From Jingyaoa shaoxingensis (GTDB lineage Bacteria; Bacillota; Clostridia; Lachnospirales; Lachnospiraceae), in contig NZ_JACRSZ010000003.1 in NCBI RefSeq assembly GCF_014385005.1, positions 124,001 through 188,000 on the forward strand: DNA of 64,000 bases, in the 5' to 3' direction. Shown in pieces: positions 44,153 to 52,363 of the stretch. Below the pieces are notes generated by a model that was not told where the DNA came from, ran no database searches, and saw only the letters and a program-made list of their open reading frames with translations. The position numbers and the translations under genes were made by a program. The first letter of the stretch is position 1, and each line of letters opens with the position of its first letter.

Positions 44153-45256
44153 ATGTCTGGTTCTATATATGGTAAACATTTTCAGATCTCTACCTGGGGA
44201 GAATCCCATGGAAAAGCACTTGGTGTTGTCGTTGATGGCTGTCCTGCCGGCATTTCTCTGTGTGAGGAGGATATTCAGAAGTCCCTGAATCGTAGAAAAC
44301 CTGGGCAGAACCGCTATTCCACCCCGCGCAGTGAAGATGATGCAGTAGAAATCCTGTCCGGAGTATTTGAAGGGAAGACCACCGGCACTCCAATTTCCCT
44401 GATCGTCTTTAATAAACAGCAACGTTCTGCCGATTATTCCGAGATCGCATCTTATTATCGTCCGGGACATGCTGATTATACTTTTGACGAAAAATATGGT
44501 TTTAGGGATTATCGCGGCGGCGGACGTTCTTCTGGCCGTGAGACTATTGGCCGTGTGGCTGCCGGCGCCATTGCTACGAAGATTCTGGATCAGCTCGGCA
44601 TTCAGATCACAGCTTACAGCAAATCCATCGGTCCTGTAGTAATCTCACCAGAGCGTTTCGACCTGTCTCAGCGCGATTCGAATCCGCTGGCTATGCCGGA
44701 TGCTGTTGCAGCAGAAGAAGCTGCAGCCTATCTGGATAGCTGCAGGAAAAACGGAGATTCCAGTGGAGGCATGGTGGAATGCCGGGTAACAGGCATGATA
44801 CCGGGACTTGGAGATCCAGTATTTGAAAAGCTCTCTGCCAATCTTGCTAAGGCAATGTTCTCTATCGGAGCAGTAAAGTCCTTTGAACTGGGTGACGGCA
44901 TTGCAGCTTCCCAGGCAAAAGGAAGCACCAACAATGATGCCTTCTCTCTGGATAATTCCGGTAATATTGTAAAATCTACCAACCACAGCGGCGGCACACT
45001 GGGCGGCATCAGCGATGGCAATGATCTGCTGTTCCGGGTAGGCTTCAAGCCAACTCCATCTATCTCTGCATCTCAGCAGACGGTAAATAAAGACCGGAAA
45101 GAGATCTCTGTCAGCATTAAAGGGCGTCACGATCCAATCATTGTACCACGTGCTGTGGTTGTCGTAGAATCCATGGCAGCACTCACTCTGACAGATGCTC
45201 TCTTCTCCAATATGTACACTCGAATGGATCATATTCTGGATTTTTACCGCCGATAG
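44153..45256 (+). CDS. aroC: Chorismate synthase
   Basis: Last step of the shikimate pathway, converting EPSP to chorismate with reduced FMN. The signatures SIYGKHFQISTWGESHGKAL, RRKPGQNRYSTPR and FRDYRGGGRSSGRETIGRVAAGA are complete, as is the C-terminal KPTPSISASQQTV. The ATG at 44153 has AAGGAGG six bases upstream; a frame-open ATG further up is weaker. The length of 367 is normal. It is a single-gene unit away from other aromatic pathway genes. Confidence 0.97.
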   Translation: MSGSIYGKHFQISTWGESHGKALGVVVDGCPAGISLCEEDIQKSLNRRKPGQNRYSTPRSEDDAVEILSGVFEGKTTGTPISLIVFNKQQRSADYSEIASYYRPGHADYTFDEKYGFRDYRGGGRSSGRETIGRVAAGAIATKILDQLGIQITAYSKSIGPVVISPERFDLSQRDSNPLAMPDAVAAEEAAAYLDSCRKNGDSSGGMVECRVTGMIPGLGDPVFEKLSANLAKAMFSIGAVKSFELGDGIAASQAKGSTNNDAFSLDNSGNIVKSTNHSGGTLGGISDGNDLLFRVGFKPTPSISASQQTVNKDRKEISVSIKGRHDPIIVPRAVVVVESMAALTLTDALFSNMYTRMDHILDFYRR

Positions 45257-45307
45257 TTTCTGCTAACACAATAAGTTTTTATACATCAGGTGGATTTTTT
45301 GCCTATA

Positions 45308-45365
45308 AAAACAGCAGATTTACATTTTATTCCTCTGAATTTCCTGTAAATCTGCTGTTTTATTT
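45308..45365. terminator. Bidirectional terminator between aroC and the lactonase gene
   Basis: A 17-bp perfect inverted repeat (45308-45324 with 45345-45361) flanked by A- and T-runs lies between two converging genes. Confidence 0.9.
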
Positions 45366-45398
45366 TGTATATTTTGTTCCAGTAAAACCTTTTCCTGT

Positions 45399-46481
45399 CT
45401 ATGCCTGCGTTTTACCCTCCTCAGCCCCTGACAGCTTATAGATCAGAATACAGTTCGGTGTATCTATGGATATCGGTCGTCCTTTCATAATCAGAGTCCT
45501 CTTCTCATAATCAATGGTGAAGAAACGGATCTCATTGGATTCATGATTCAAGGTAATTAATGTCTTCTCATCCGGAAATACTTCAATATCCTTCGGGTAT
45601 TTTCCACTGATCGGAAGCTTCAGTATCTCAGAAACCATTCCAGTCTCCTGATTAATCTCATAGATTGCCACACTGTTATCACCTGCGGTAGAACAATACA
45701 GATATTTGCCACTTGGTGAAATACGAAGTCCTGAGCTGGCGCATCCGATCTCCTGCACATCCATACGGGTATCTACTTTCTGGATCAGTTCAAACCTCGG
45801 TACCTTCTCGCTTCCATCATAAGAATATACCAGAAGCTCATTGCTCAATTCACAGTTCACATAAGCAAATCTGCCGTCTTTACTGAAACGAATCAATCTC
45901 GGTCCGGACTCCAGATCACATCTTACAATATCCAGCAGTGTCAGTTTGCCGCTGGTTGGATTGACCTTATAGATATTAATATGATCAATTCCACAATCTA
46001 CCACGCACAAAAACTTTCCATCCGGTGTCGGCATGGCGCAACTGATATGCGGACGGAAATTTCGCTCTGCCACACTGAACAGCCCCTTATGAAAAATACC
46101 ATCCAGTACACTTCCCAGCCGGCCATCCCGGTGGGTATGCACTACCGTAATCTTTCCGTCATGATATCCGGCCACAAAAAGGAACTTGCCCTGTTGGTCT
46201 GTGGAAAGGAAGCATCCTCTCATTCCGTCAATTCCCACCTTGTTAATTGCAGTCAAATCTCCCGTTTTCTGGTTAATCTTCAGTACCTCTACTCCTTCAT
46301 CTGCAATGGAATAGAGATATTTGCCATTGGTAGATGTGGTTAGATGTGATGCATTATTTACCGGCACTACTGCACGCTCCGTCATATAACCTGCTTCCAC
46401 ATCCATATCATATACATGAACTCCCACACTGCTTCCATGAGTATACGTACCTACATATGCAACATATCTATCTTTGCCCAT
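45399..46481 (-). CDS. Lactonase family beta-propeller (6-phosphogluconolactonase YbhE-like)
   Basis: A 360-residue protein with repeated beta-propeller blades, each with a D/N-G-K-(F/Y)-L-(Y/C) turn (TNGKYLYS, PDGKFLCV, SKDGRFAYV, SPSGKYLYCS). The N-terminus YVAYVGTYTHGSSVGVHVYD is typical of the YbhE/carboxy-cis,cis-muconate cyclase-like family. Some members hydrolyse 6-phosphogluconolactone; others have different lactones. No signal peptide, so cytoplasmic. Carried alone with its own promoter. Substrate uncertain. Confidence 0.85.
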   Translation of the reverse strand: MGKDRYVAYVGTYTHGSSVGVHVYDMDVEAGYMTERAVVPVNNASHLTTSTNGKYLYSIADEGVEVLKINQKTGDLTAINKVGIDGMRGCFLSTDQQGKFLFVAGYHDGKITVVHTHRDGRLGSVLDGIFHKGLFSVAERNFRPHISCAMPTPDGKFLCVVDCGIDHINIYKVNPTSGKLTLLDIVRCDLESGPRLIRFSKDGRFAYVNCELSNELLVYSYDGSEKVPRFELIQKVDTRMDVQEIGCASSGLRISPSGKYLYCSTAGDNSVAIYEINQETGMVSEILKLPISGKYPKDIEVFPDEKTLITLNHESNEIRFFTIDYEKRTLIMKGRPISIDTPNCILIYKLSGAEEGKTQA

Positions 46482-46518
46482 ACCAAATATGTCCTTTCAC
46501 ATGAGTAAATTTATATTC

Positions 46519-46547
46519 AATATAACACAATCTGACCTTTTTGTTAA
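46519..46547 (-). promoter_or_regulatory. Sigma-A promoter for the lactonase gene
   Basis: TTAACA at 46542-46547 and TATATT at 46519-46524 on the minus strand, 17-bp spacer. Confidence 0.7.
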
Positions 46548-46602
46548 TACAGTTCCAAAATCTTTTCTGCAATTTTATTTTTCTTCTTCGCAGAAATTAA
46601 AT

Positions 46603-47520
46603 CTACAATCTTAATAGCTTTGGTATATCTGGCTGTCCCCATCCCTGACGGTTGCGCTCCATTCCCAGATCTTTTGACGCTTCTTTTAGACGCATTTTTA
46701 CTTCCACATTGGACAGCCATGGTTCTTTTTCCAGAAGAAGTGCAACGGCACCAGATATTATGGGAGTTGCCATGGATGTTCCACTTTTTTTGCAGTAATA
46801 ATTCTTATTGCCGGTATAAAAGGCATTACAGGACCAGATCTGGCTTCCAGGTGCTACCAGATCTGGTTTACATACACATGCCATCGTAGGACCACGTCCG
46901 GAATACCAGTTATTTTCTTCCTCTGACATTCCTACCGTGATGACCTTCCGACTGTTCCCCGGTGCCGTAATGGTATAATGTTTAGGACCCAGATTACCTG
47001 CTGCGCATACTACTACAATTCCAAGATCCCACGCCATTTCCACCGCCTCAATCAGTTTCTGATCCTGTTCATTTCCTTCTTTTACGCTGCCTACCGAGAT
47101 ATTCATAATTCGAATATGATATTGCCTGCAGTAGCGGATTACCCATTGAATACCACGAATCACCTGCTCCCGGTGCCCATTTCCGTTTTTATCCAACACC
47201 TTCAGACTGATCAAATCTGCCTGAGGCGCAATTCCGCGATATTCTCTCTGAATAGTTCCTTCCCCGCACAGAATCCCCGATACATGAGTTCCATGTCCAT
47301 AATCATCATAAGCTCTGACCGCCCCATTGACAAAATCCCGAAAAAGAATCAGACGTTTTTTCAAATCGGGATGTTTTGCCACACCGGTATCCAACACTGC
47401 AACCCGCACGCCTTTTCCTGTCCACCCCTCCCGCCAGGCTTTTTCGGCACGCAACTCTTTTACTGCCTGCTTCAAATCAATCCCCCATTTCTGACTTTTT
47501 GCATCAGACAACATATACAT
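46603..47520 (-). CDS. S8 family serine peptidase without signal peptide
   Basis: A 305-residue subtilase with full triad: Asp in VRVAVLDTGVAKHPD, His in YGHGTHVSGIL, oxyanion Asn in VVCAAGNLGP and Ser in KSGTSMATPIISG. No signal peptide or membrane segment; a short N-terminal stretch (AVKELRAEKAWREGW) resembles intracellular subtilases. The start is uncertain: the ATG at 47520 has no clear ribosome site. It is head-to-head with a second subtilase only 17 bp away. Confidence 0.85.
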   Translation of the reverse strand: MYMLSDAKSQKWGIDLKQAVKELRAEKAWREGWTGKGVRVAVLDTGVAKHPDLKKRLILFRDFVNGAVRAYDDYGHGTHVSGILCGEGTIQREYRGIAPQADLISLKVLDKNGNGHREQVIRGIQWVIRYCRQYHIRIMNISVGSVKEGNEQDQKLIEAVEMAWDLGIVVVCAAGNLGPKHYTITAPGNSRKVITVGMSEEENNWYSGRGPTMACVCKPDLVAPGSQIWSCNAFYTGNKNYYCKKSGTSMATPIISGAVALLLEKEPWLSNVEVKMRLKEASKDLGMERNRQGWGQPDIPKLLRL

Positions 47521-47537
47521 ATCAAAAAGGTGATTTC

Positions 47538-49265
47538 ATGATTACTGACACAATCGAAAATATGGTACTATCTAATACTTATGCAGACTTAATTGTCCCT
47601 GTTCAGTCTGATACGGAGGATTTTCTGAAAAATTACAGCCAGTATGGTGCCCAGCTTTTTGGCGGGCGGCTTGGCATGATTCATGTGTCAAGAGAAACCG
47701 ACGGTCTGAACCAACGAATATCCTACTCCTCCATTCCCAAACTCTATACTACACTGGATTATGAAAGCCTGATCTCTTCCGGTATCCTGCGGGTGCAGAC
47801 ACAGCCTTCCCTTAGTTACCGTGGAAAAGGTGTTCTTCTGGGATTTCTGGATACCGGCATCGACTATACCAGCCCTGCCTTTCTTACACCAGGCGGACAG
47901 ACCCGGATCCTGGGGCTATGGGATCAGACGATTGTATCCGGAATTACACCATATGATCTGGGATATGGAACCGCTTATACATCGGAAGAAATCAACCTGG
48001 CACTTCAATCAGATCGTCCATTTGATCTGATTCCTTCTATGGACACCAACGGACATGGCACCTTCCTGGCAGGTATAGCTGCCGGTTCCCCGGACAGATC
48101 CGGACAGTTTCTGAGCGCTGCACCGGAAGCAGATCTTGCCGTTGTGAAACTCAAAGATGCCAAACCATATCTGCAAAACTATTTTCTGGCAGACACAGAG
48201 CAGCCTGTTTTCCAGGAAACTGATATCATGATGGGGATCAGATACCTCGTTATTCTCTCTATTCTTTCTGAAAAACCTCTTGTCATCTGTCTGGGACTGG
48301 GCACAAACCAGGGCGATCACAGCGGAAACAACGCTCTGGATCGTCTGCTTACTTATTATGTGGATTATCAGAACTGTTTCTGTACCTGTGCCGGTGGAAA
48401 TGAAACCGGTGCCGGGCACCATTTTTCTTCTATTGCACCATTTTCTCCTGAAAGTACTATGGCTGAGATTAACGTTCCCTCTGCGCATTCTGGATTCTGT
48501 CTGGAAATATGGGCATCTTCTCCGGCTCTGTATACCCTTACCGTCACTTCCCCCCTTGGTGAAAGCACCTCGGCAATCACGCCTAAACAGGGGACACAGA
48601 CCACCTATCGTTTTTTTGCTGAGCGCTCTGTTCTGGAAGTTCGATATGAAATCGCTGAATTTAATTCAGGATTTCAACTCATCTTCCTGAGATTTCTGAC
48701 CCCTACAGAGGGGATCTGGACTCTTCGCCTTCTCAACAGCAGCCAGATTCAGACGGATATCCATATGTGGCTTCCCATAAAAGGACTTCTGCGAAATGAT
48801 GTATTCTTTCTTGTGCCCGACCCGGATACAACTGTTACCGGTCCGGGAAACACTCCTTCTTTGATTACTCTGGGCGGTTACGATACAAAGACCGGCAGTA
48901 TCTGGGCTTCATCCAGCAGAGGCTATACACTGTCTGGACAGGTCAAACCGGATCTTACTGCTCCTGCCGTGGAAGTCTATGGTCCGTCTCCTTCCCGCCT
49001 AAGTACTTCCGGTCTGCCATCTCTGGATTCTTTTACACGTAAAACAGGGACTTCCGCAGCTTCTGCTCTGGCAGCAGGTGCACTTGCCCTTCTGATCAAC
49101 TGGAGTATGGAACATGACAGTGACTATTTTCCATTTCTGACCAACCGTTCCGCAAAAAATTATCTGATACGCGGTGCACGCAGGAGAAACGTATATTCTT
49201 ATCCTAATCGGGAATGGGGTTATGGGGAACTGGATCTGTACGGAGTATTTGAATCGCTCCTGTAA
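47538..49265 (+). CDS. Csp-like S8 family serine peptidase
   Basis: A 575-residue subtilase of the clostridial CspB-like type. The triad is present: Asp in VLLGFLDTGIDYTSP, His in DTNGHGTFLAGIAAG and Ser in GTSAASALAAGALALL. A beta-rich insertion (about 320-460) lies between His and Ser, as in Csp germination proteases. The frame is open 54 codons further upstream, inside the opposite gene, but the ATG at 47538 has AAAAAGGTGAT. No signal peptide, as in Csp proteins, which are packed in the spore. A role in spore germination is plausible by similarity to CspB; not proven here. Confidence 0.85.
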   Translation: MITDTIENMVLSNTYADLIVPVQSDTEDFLKNYSQYGAQLFGGRLGMIHVSRETDGLNQRISYSSIPKLYTTLDYESLISSGILRVQTQPSLSYRGKGVLLGFLDTGIDYTSPAFLTPGGQTRILGLWDQTIVSGITPYDLGYGTAYTSEEINLALQSDRPFDLIPSMDTNGHGTFLAGIAAGSPDRSGQFLSAAPEADLAVVKLKDAKPYLQNYFLADTEQPVFQETDIMMGIRYLVILSILSEKPLVICLGLGTNQGDHSGNNALDRLLTYYVDYQNCFCTCAGGNETGAGHHFSSIAPFSPESTMAEINVPSAHSGFCLEIWASSPALYTLTVTSPLGESTSAITPKQGTQTTYRFFAERSVLEVRYEIAEFNSGFQLIFLRFLTPTEGIWTLRLLNSSQIQTDIHMWLPIKGLLRNDVFFLVPDPDTTVTGPGNTPSLITLGGYDTKTGSIWASSSRGYTLSGQVKPDLTAPAVEVYGPSPSRLSTSGLPSLDSFTRKTGTSAASALAAGALALLINWSMEHDSDYFPFLTNRSAKNYLIRGARRRNVYSYPNREWGYGELDLYGVFESLL

Positions 49266-49321
49266 CAAAAATGTATCTCCTGCATACTGTGAACTGTATA
49301 GAAAAACATGGAGGATTTCTC

Positions 49322-49573
49322 ATGAGTGATTTAACAGCAACAAACTGCGGATGTGACAATGGATGTAATTCAGGATGTAGTTCAGGCACTAATTCTCTTT
49401 TTGGTAACGGAAACTGCGGATGTTCCATTATCTGGATTATCCTGCTCCTGAATGTATTCTGTGGCAACGGATGCGGTCAGTCTTCCTGTGGCTGTGGCAG
49501 CGACAATAACAACTGTCTTCTGATTCTGTTACTACTTTTATGCTGTAATGGAGACTGTGGCCTGAACTTCTAG
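49322..49573 (+). CDS. Small Cys/Gly/Asn-rich hydrophobic protein
   Basis: An 83-residue protein with about 17 cysteines in CG, GC and CC pairs (NCGCDNGCNSGCSSG) around two hydrophobic blocks (CSIIWIILLLNVFCG and CLLILLLLLCCNG). Such proteins occur in spore-forming Clostridia and are often labelled chorion-class high-cysteine proteins; a spore-coat role is possible but unproven. The ATG at 49322 follows GGAGG. It lies just after the Csp-like subtilase on the same strand. Confidence 0.75.
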   Translation: MSDLTATNCGCDNGCNSGCSSGTNSLFGNGNCGCSIIWIILLLNVFCGNGCGQSSCGCGSDNNNCLLILLLLLCCNGDCGLNF

Positions 49574-49636
49574 TTCTTCCCATCATAACTGTCTGGTGCC
49601 TTCTCAGTGGGTTCTGAACAGTTACGTTCCTTTCTC

Positions 49637-49676
49637 TCAAAAAGAGGTGTGTGCCCAAATTGTGACACACACTTCT
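49637..49676 (-). terminator. Terminator after the small minus-strand gene
   Basis: On the minus strand GTGTGTG pairs with CACACAC, extended across one mismatch, with a 12-nt loop and TTTTT following. Its position supports transcription of the small gene at 49688-49870. Confidence 0.6.
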
Positions 49677-49687
49677 TTCCCTGTATA

Positions 49688-49870
49688 TTATTCTTTGCTT
49701 TTTTCATTTTCCTGTCTGTCTTCCAGTTCCGGCCTTTTTTTCTGTAATTCCCTTTGTTTCTTCTGTATCTTTTTTTGTTCATTTTCCATTTTCTGTCTCA
49801 TACATTCTTCATCTATCTCATAAAAAGCATTACCATCAATAACAATATGCGTTTTCACTTTCCGGTTCAT
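49688..49870 (-). CDS. Small charged hypothetical protein
   Basis: A 60-residue protein: a neat N-terminal beta/loop (VKTHIVIDGNAFYEIDEECM) followed by a Lys/Glu/Gln-rich helix (KIQKKQRELQKKRPELED) to the end. The ribosome site is poor (AAAGAGG touches the ATG). A terminator lies just downstream. Function unknown. Confidence 0.5.
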   Translation of the reverse strand: MNRKVKTHIVIDGNAFYEIDEECMRQKMENEQKKIQKKQRELQKKRPELEDRQENEKSKE

Positions 49871-49982
49871 CCTCTTTCATTTTTCTATACTGTTAAGATA
49901 TGTATACGGAGAAATCATTGTGTATTTCTATCAGAAATACATTCTGCTCCTTTTGCATATACTAAACAAAAAGAGGATTTTT

Positions 49983-50309
49983 ATGGAAAGTAATCATGAC
50001 AATGGCATTCCTGCTGTAGATCAGATCGCCAATGGCAGTAATCTTCAGATGTATAAAGCGGTGATCCCTTATCTGCCAAGAACCTTGCAGAAAAACTGTA
50101 TCCTGATGATTAAGATGATGGAGATGAACAATCTGCTGTCCTACTATAACAGCCCAATGTCTGCCTGCTCCGCTCCTCCGGAAAAGATCAGTCCGGAGGA
50201 TCTTCTGTCTGAAATCCGGCAATATGCGGATGATACGCAAAATCAACAGATCGATCAGATGCTGAATCTGCTTTCTGCCCTGAAACTGTATCAGACTTAC
50301 TGTGAATAA
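49983..50309 (+). CDS. Hypothetical protein of a two-gene unit near cinA
   Basis: A 108-residue, mostly helical soluble protein with AVIPYLPRTLQKNCILMIKM and LLSEIRQYADDTQNQQIDQM. No motif recognised. The ATG at 49983 has GAGG 7 nt upstream; the frame extends further up without a ribosome site. It is followed 26 bp later by another small gene. Confidence 0.65.
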   Translation: MESNHDNGIPAVDQIANGSNLQMYKAVIPYLPRTLQKNCILMIKMMEMNNLLSYYNSPMSACSAPPEKISPEDLLSEIRQYADDTQNQQIDQMLNLLSALKLYQTYCE

Positions 50310-50335
50310 CAGAGTCTTAACTGAAAGGAGTAGCT

Positions 50336-50623
50336 ATGGATTCTAACTGGATACATGATCAGTCACTTTCCGGGATTGATCCCCGTAAACTGAAACAATT
50401 ATCCGCCCTTGCTGAACATGGGAATGGTCTGGGACAAAAAGAGCTGCTGCCTTTTCTGCTGGCAGCAGCTTCCAAATCTGAAAAACAACATATGAACTTT
50501 TCCTCTGCTGAAACACAAATGATTCTCTCTGTCCTGAAAAAGAACAAATCTCCGGAAGAACAGACGCAAATCGACCGTGTTGTGCAAATTTTTCAACAAA
50601 TGCAGAGCCGTTCCCGTCACTGA
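50336..50623 (+). CDS. Hypothetical helical protein of a two-gene unit near cinA
   Basis: A 95-residue helical protein (GIDPRKLKQLSALAEHGNGL then FSSAETQMILSVLKKNKSPE). AAAGGAG precedes the ATG. It overlaps the 3' end of the convergent cinA by 7 bp. No family recognised; the second half, with a conserved-looking F-x-x-x-E-x-x-x-I-L pattern, may be a small regulator or spore-related protein. Confidence 0.68.
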   Translation: MDSNWIHDQSLSGIDPRKLKQLSALAEHGNGLGQKELLPFLLAAASKSEKQHMNFSSAETQMILSVLKKNKSPEEQTQIDRVVQIFQQMQSRSRH

Positions 50624-51771
50624 TCCGTCAGAATACACTCACGCAGCAGCAACAATGCAGATACCGCTGACTGTTCCCGGATCTGACTGCGGTTTCCTTT
50701 GAAATGATACTCTCTTACAACAGTCCTGTTCTTATAACAGCAGCCAATATATACCAGACCAACCGGTTTTCCCTCTTCTGCTGCCGGTCCGGCAAGTCCT
50801 GTCAGTGAAATACAGACATCCGCTCCGGTAGCAAATACTCCGTTTTTCGCCATCTCCTTTGCAGTACGGTCACTGACTGCACCATATTCCTTCAAAGTTG
50901 TTTTCTTTACTTCCAGAAGTTTTCTCTTTGCTCTGTTACAGTAAGTCACAAATCCTTGCTTGAATACCTCTGATGCTCCCGGTACAGCCGTAAATCTGGC
51001 GGCCAGAAGACCTCCCGTCAGTGATTCTGCTGTTGTCAGTGTCAGATCCCGTTCCTTCAGAAGACTAAGTACAGATGCTTCCAGTGTCACAGCATCATCT
51101 GTAGTATAAACCTGATCTCCGAATTTCTCAAGGAAGGCCTTTAGAACCGGCTTTAATGTTTTTTTAGCGGCATGTTCTTCCAAAGCACGTGCGCAGATTC
51201 TGACAATCACTTCACCTGTGCAGGCAGTGACAGAAATATCTGTTTCAGGATTTTTCTTCTGAATCTCTGCTGCCAGTTTCTTTGCTGCATTCCCCTGATC
51301 TCCGCAGATTTTGACTGTTGCTGAATACACAATATCCTTCTGTTCTTTCTGAAGCATCTTGAACAGTTCTTTTTCAAAAATTCCATGCAGATCCTCTTCG
51401 CTGCCCGGAAGCAAGATCACTGTTTTGTCTTCCCTGCGCATCACCAGACCAGGACAGGTTCCACCGTGACGTTCCAGAACCATGTCGAGATCTGTCTTCT
51501 GTGTTTCTTCTCTTCTGAAAACTTTTTCTGCAATCACTGTTCTGACCGTTTCAAGATCTTCACAGTCCATACACAGCACTATAATAACAGACGTACGTTC
51601 CAATGCTTCGTGAACCATGTCGGCAAGATGAATGTTCTTTCTGCTCACACTCATATGTCCTACTACCGGAGATCCAATCTGTGCACACTTTTCCATAATA
51701 TATGCTGTCTGTATATCAGAACACTTACCCGGCAACAAATCTGTTTCTACTGAAATCAACTCTATGTCCAT
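50617..51771 (-). CDS. cinA: CinA-like protein with decayed first domain, intact nicotinamide deamidase domain
   Basis: A 384-residue protein with CinA layout. The C-terminal PncC-type domain (about 225-384) is intact: TTAESLTGGLLAARFTAVPG, KQGFVTYCNRAKRKLLEV, GAVSDRTAKEMA and ISLTGLAGP. This domain hydrolyses NMN to nicotinate mononucleotide. The N-terminal molybdopterin-binding-like (ADP-ribose pyrophosphatase) domain is recognisable by ELISVETDLLPG but has lost the family's GGLGPT motif, so that activity is doubtful. The ATG at 51771 has GGAGG 5 nt upstream. It follows pgsA by 55 bp. Confidence 0.85.
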   Translation of the reverse strand: MDIELISVETDLLPGKCSDIQTAYIMEKCAQIGSPVVGHMSVSRKNIHLADMVHEALERTSVIIVLCMDCEDLETVRTVIAEKVFRREETQKTDLDMVLERHGGTCPGLVMRREDKTVILLPGSEEDLHGIFEKELFKMLQKEQKDIVYSATVKICGDQGNAAKKLAAEIQKKNPETDISVTACTGEVIVRICARALEEHAAKKTLKPVLKAFLEKFGDQVYTTDDAVTLEASVLSLLKERDLTLTTAESLTGGLLAARFTAVPGASEVFKQGFVTYCNRAKRKLLEVKKTTLKEYGAVSDRTAKEMAKNGVFATGADVCISLTGLAGPAAEEGKPVGLVYIGCCYKNRTVVREYHFKGNRSQIREQSAVSALLLLRECILTDQ

Positions 51772-51826
51772 TTTATCCTCCACTGAGTTTTCTGACTCTA
51801 TTTACGTGTCTCTTATCTGACTGAAT

Positions 51827-52363
51827 TTATGACTGCATACTCAATACTTTTTTATTCTTCCAGATATAATCAGCCAGTGATACTACTGTAAGAATCAAAG
51901 CAATCCACATGAAAACATTCTCCAGCACAGTGAATATTCCACCCAGGTTTGCAATCAGCAGGATGATCATTATCATCTGTGATACGGTCTTGAACTTTCC
52001 CCACCAACTCGCTGCTATAACAATTCCGTTATCTGCTGCAATCAGGCGGAAACCGCTTATTGCAAACTCACGACTGATGATGATGATTACCATCCATGCC
52101 GGAAGACGATCCATTGATACCAGACAGATCATTGCCGCACTTACCAGAAGCTTATCTGCCAGCGGATCCATAAATTTCCCGAAATTAGTTACCAGATGAT
52201 TCTTTCTGGCAATATAACCATCCAGAAAGTCAGTGATACTTGCAATAATAAAAATAACAAGTGCTGCAAATCTTCCGTTTCCATCCGGTGCAATCTGCAT
52301 GATCATAACAAATGGAATAATCAGAAACATTCTGATTGATGTTAACGTATTAGGCAAATTCAT
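51827..52363 (-). CDS. pgsA: CDP-diacylglycerol-glycerol-3-phosphate 3-phosphatidyltransferase
   Basis: Makes phosphatidylglycerophosphate, first step to phosphatidylglycerol, in the membrane. The CDP-alcohol phosphotransferase motif reads DFLDGYIARKN then FGKFMDPLADKLL (D-G-x2-A-R-x8-G-x3-D-x3-D). About four to six membrane helices and 178 residues are typical. Its start overlaps the rimO end by 14 bp. The rimO-pgsA-cinA order is a common Firmicutes arrangement. Confidence 0.95.
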   Translation of the reverse strand: MNLPNTLTSIRMFLIIPFVMIMQIAPDGNGRFAALVIFIIASITDFLDGYIARKNHLVTNFGKFMDPLADKLLVSAAMICLVSMDRLPAWMVIIIISREFAISGFRLIAADNGIVIAASWWGKFKTVSQMIMIILLIANLGGIFTVLENVFMWIALILTVVSLADYIWKNKKVLSMQS

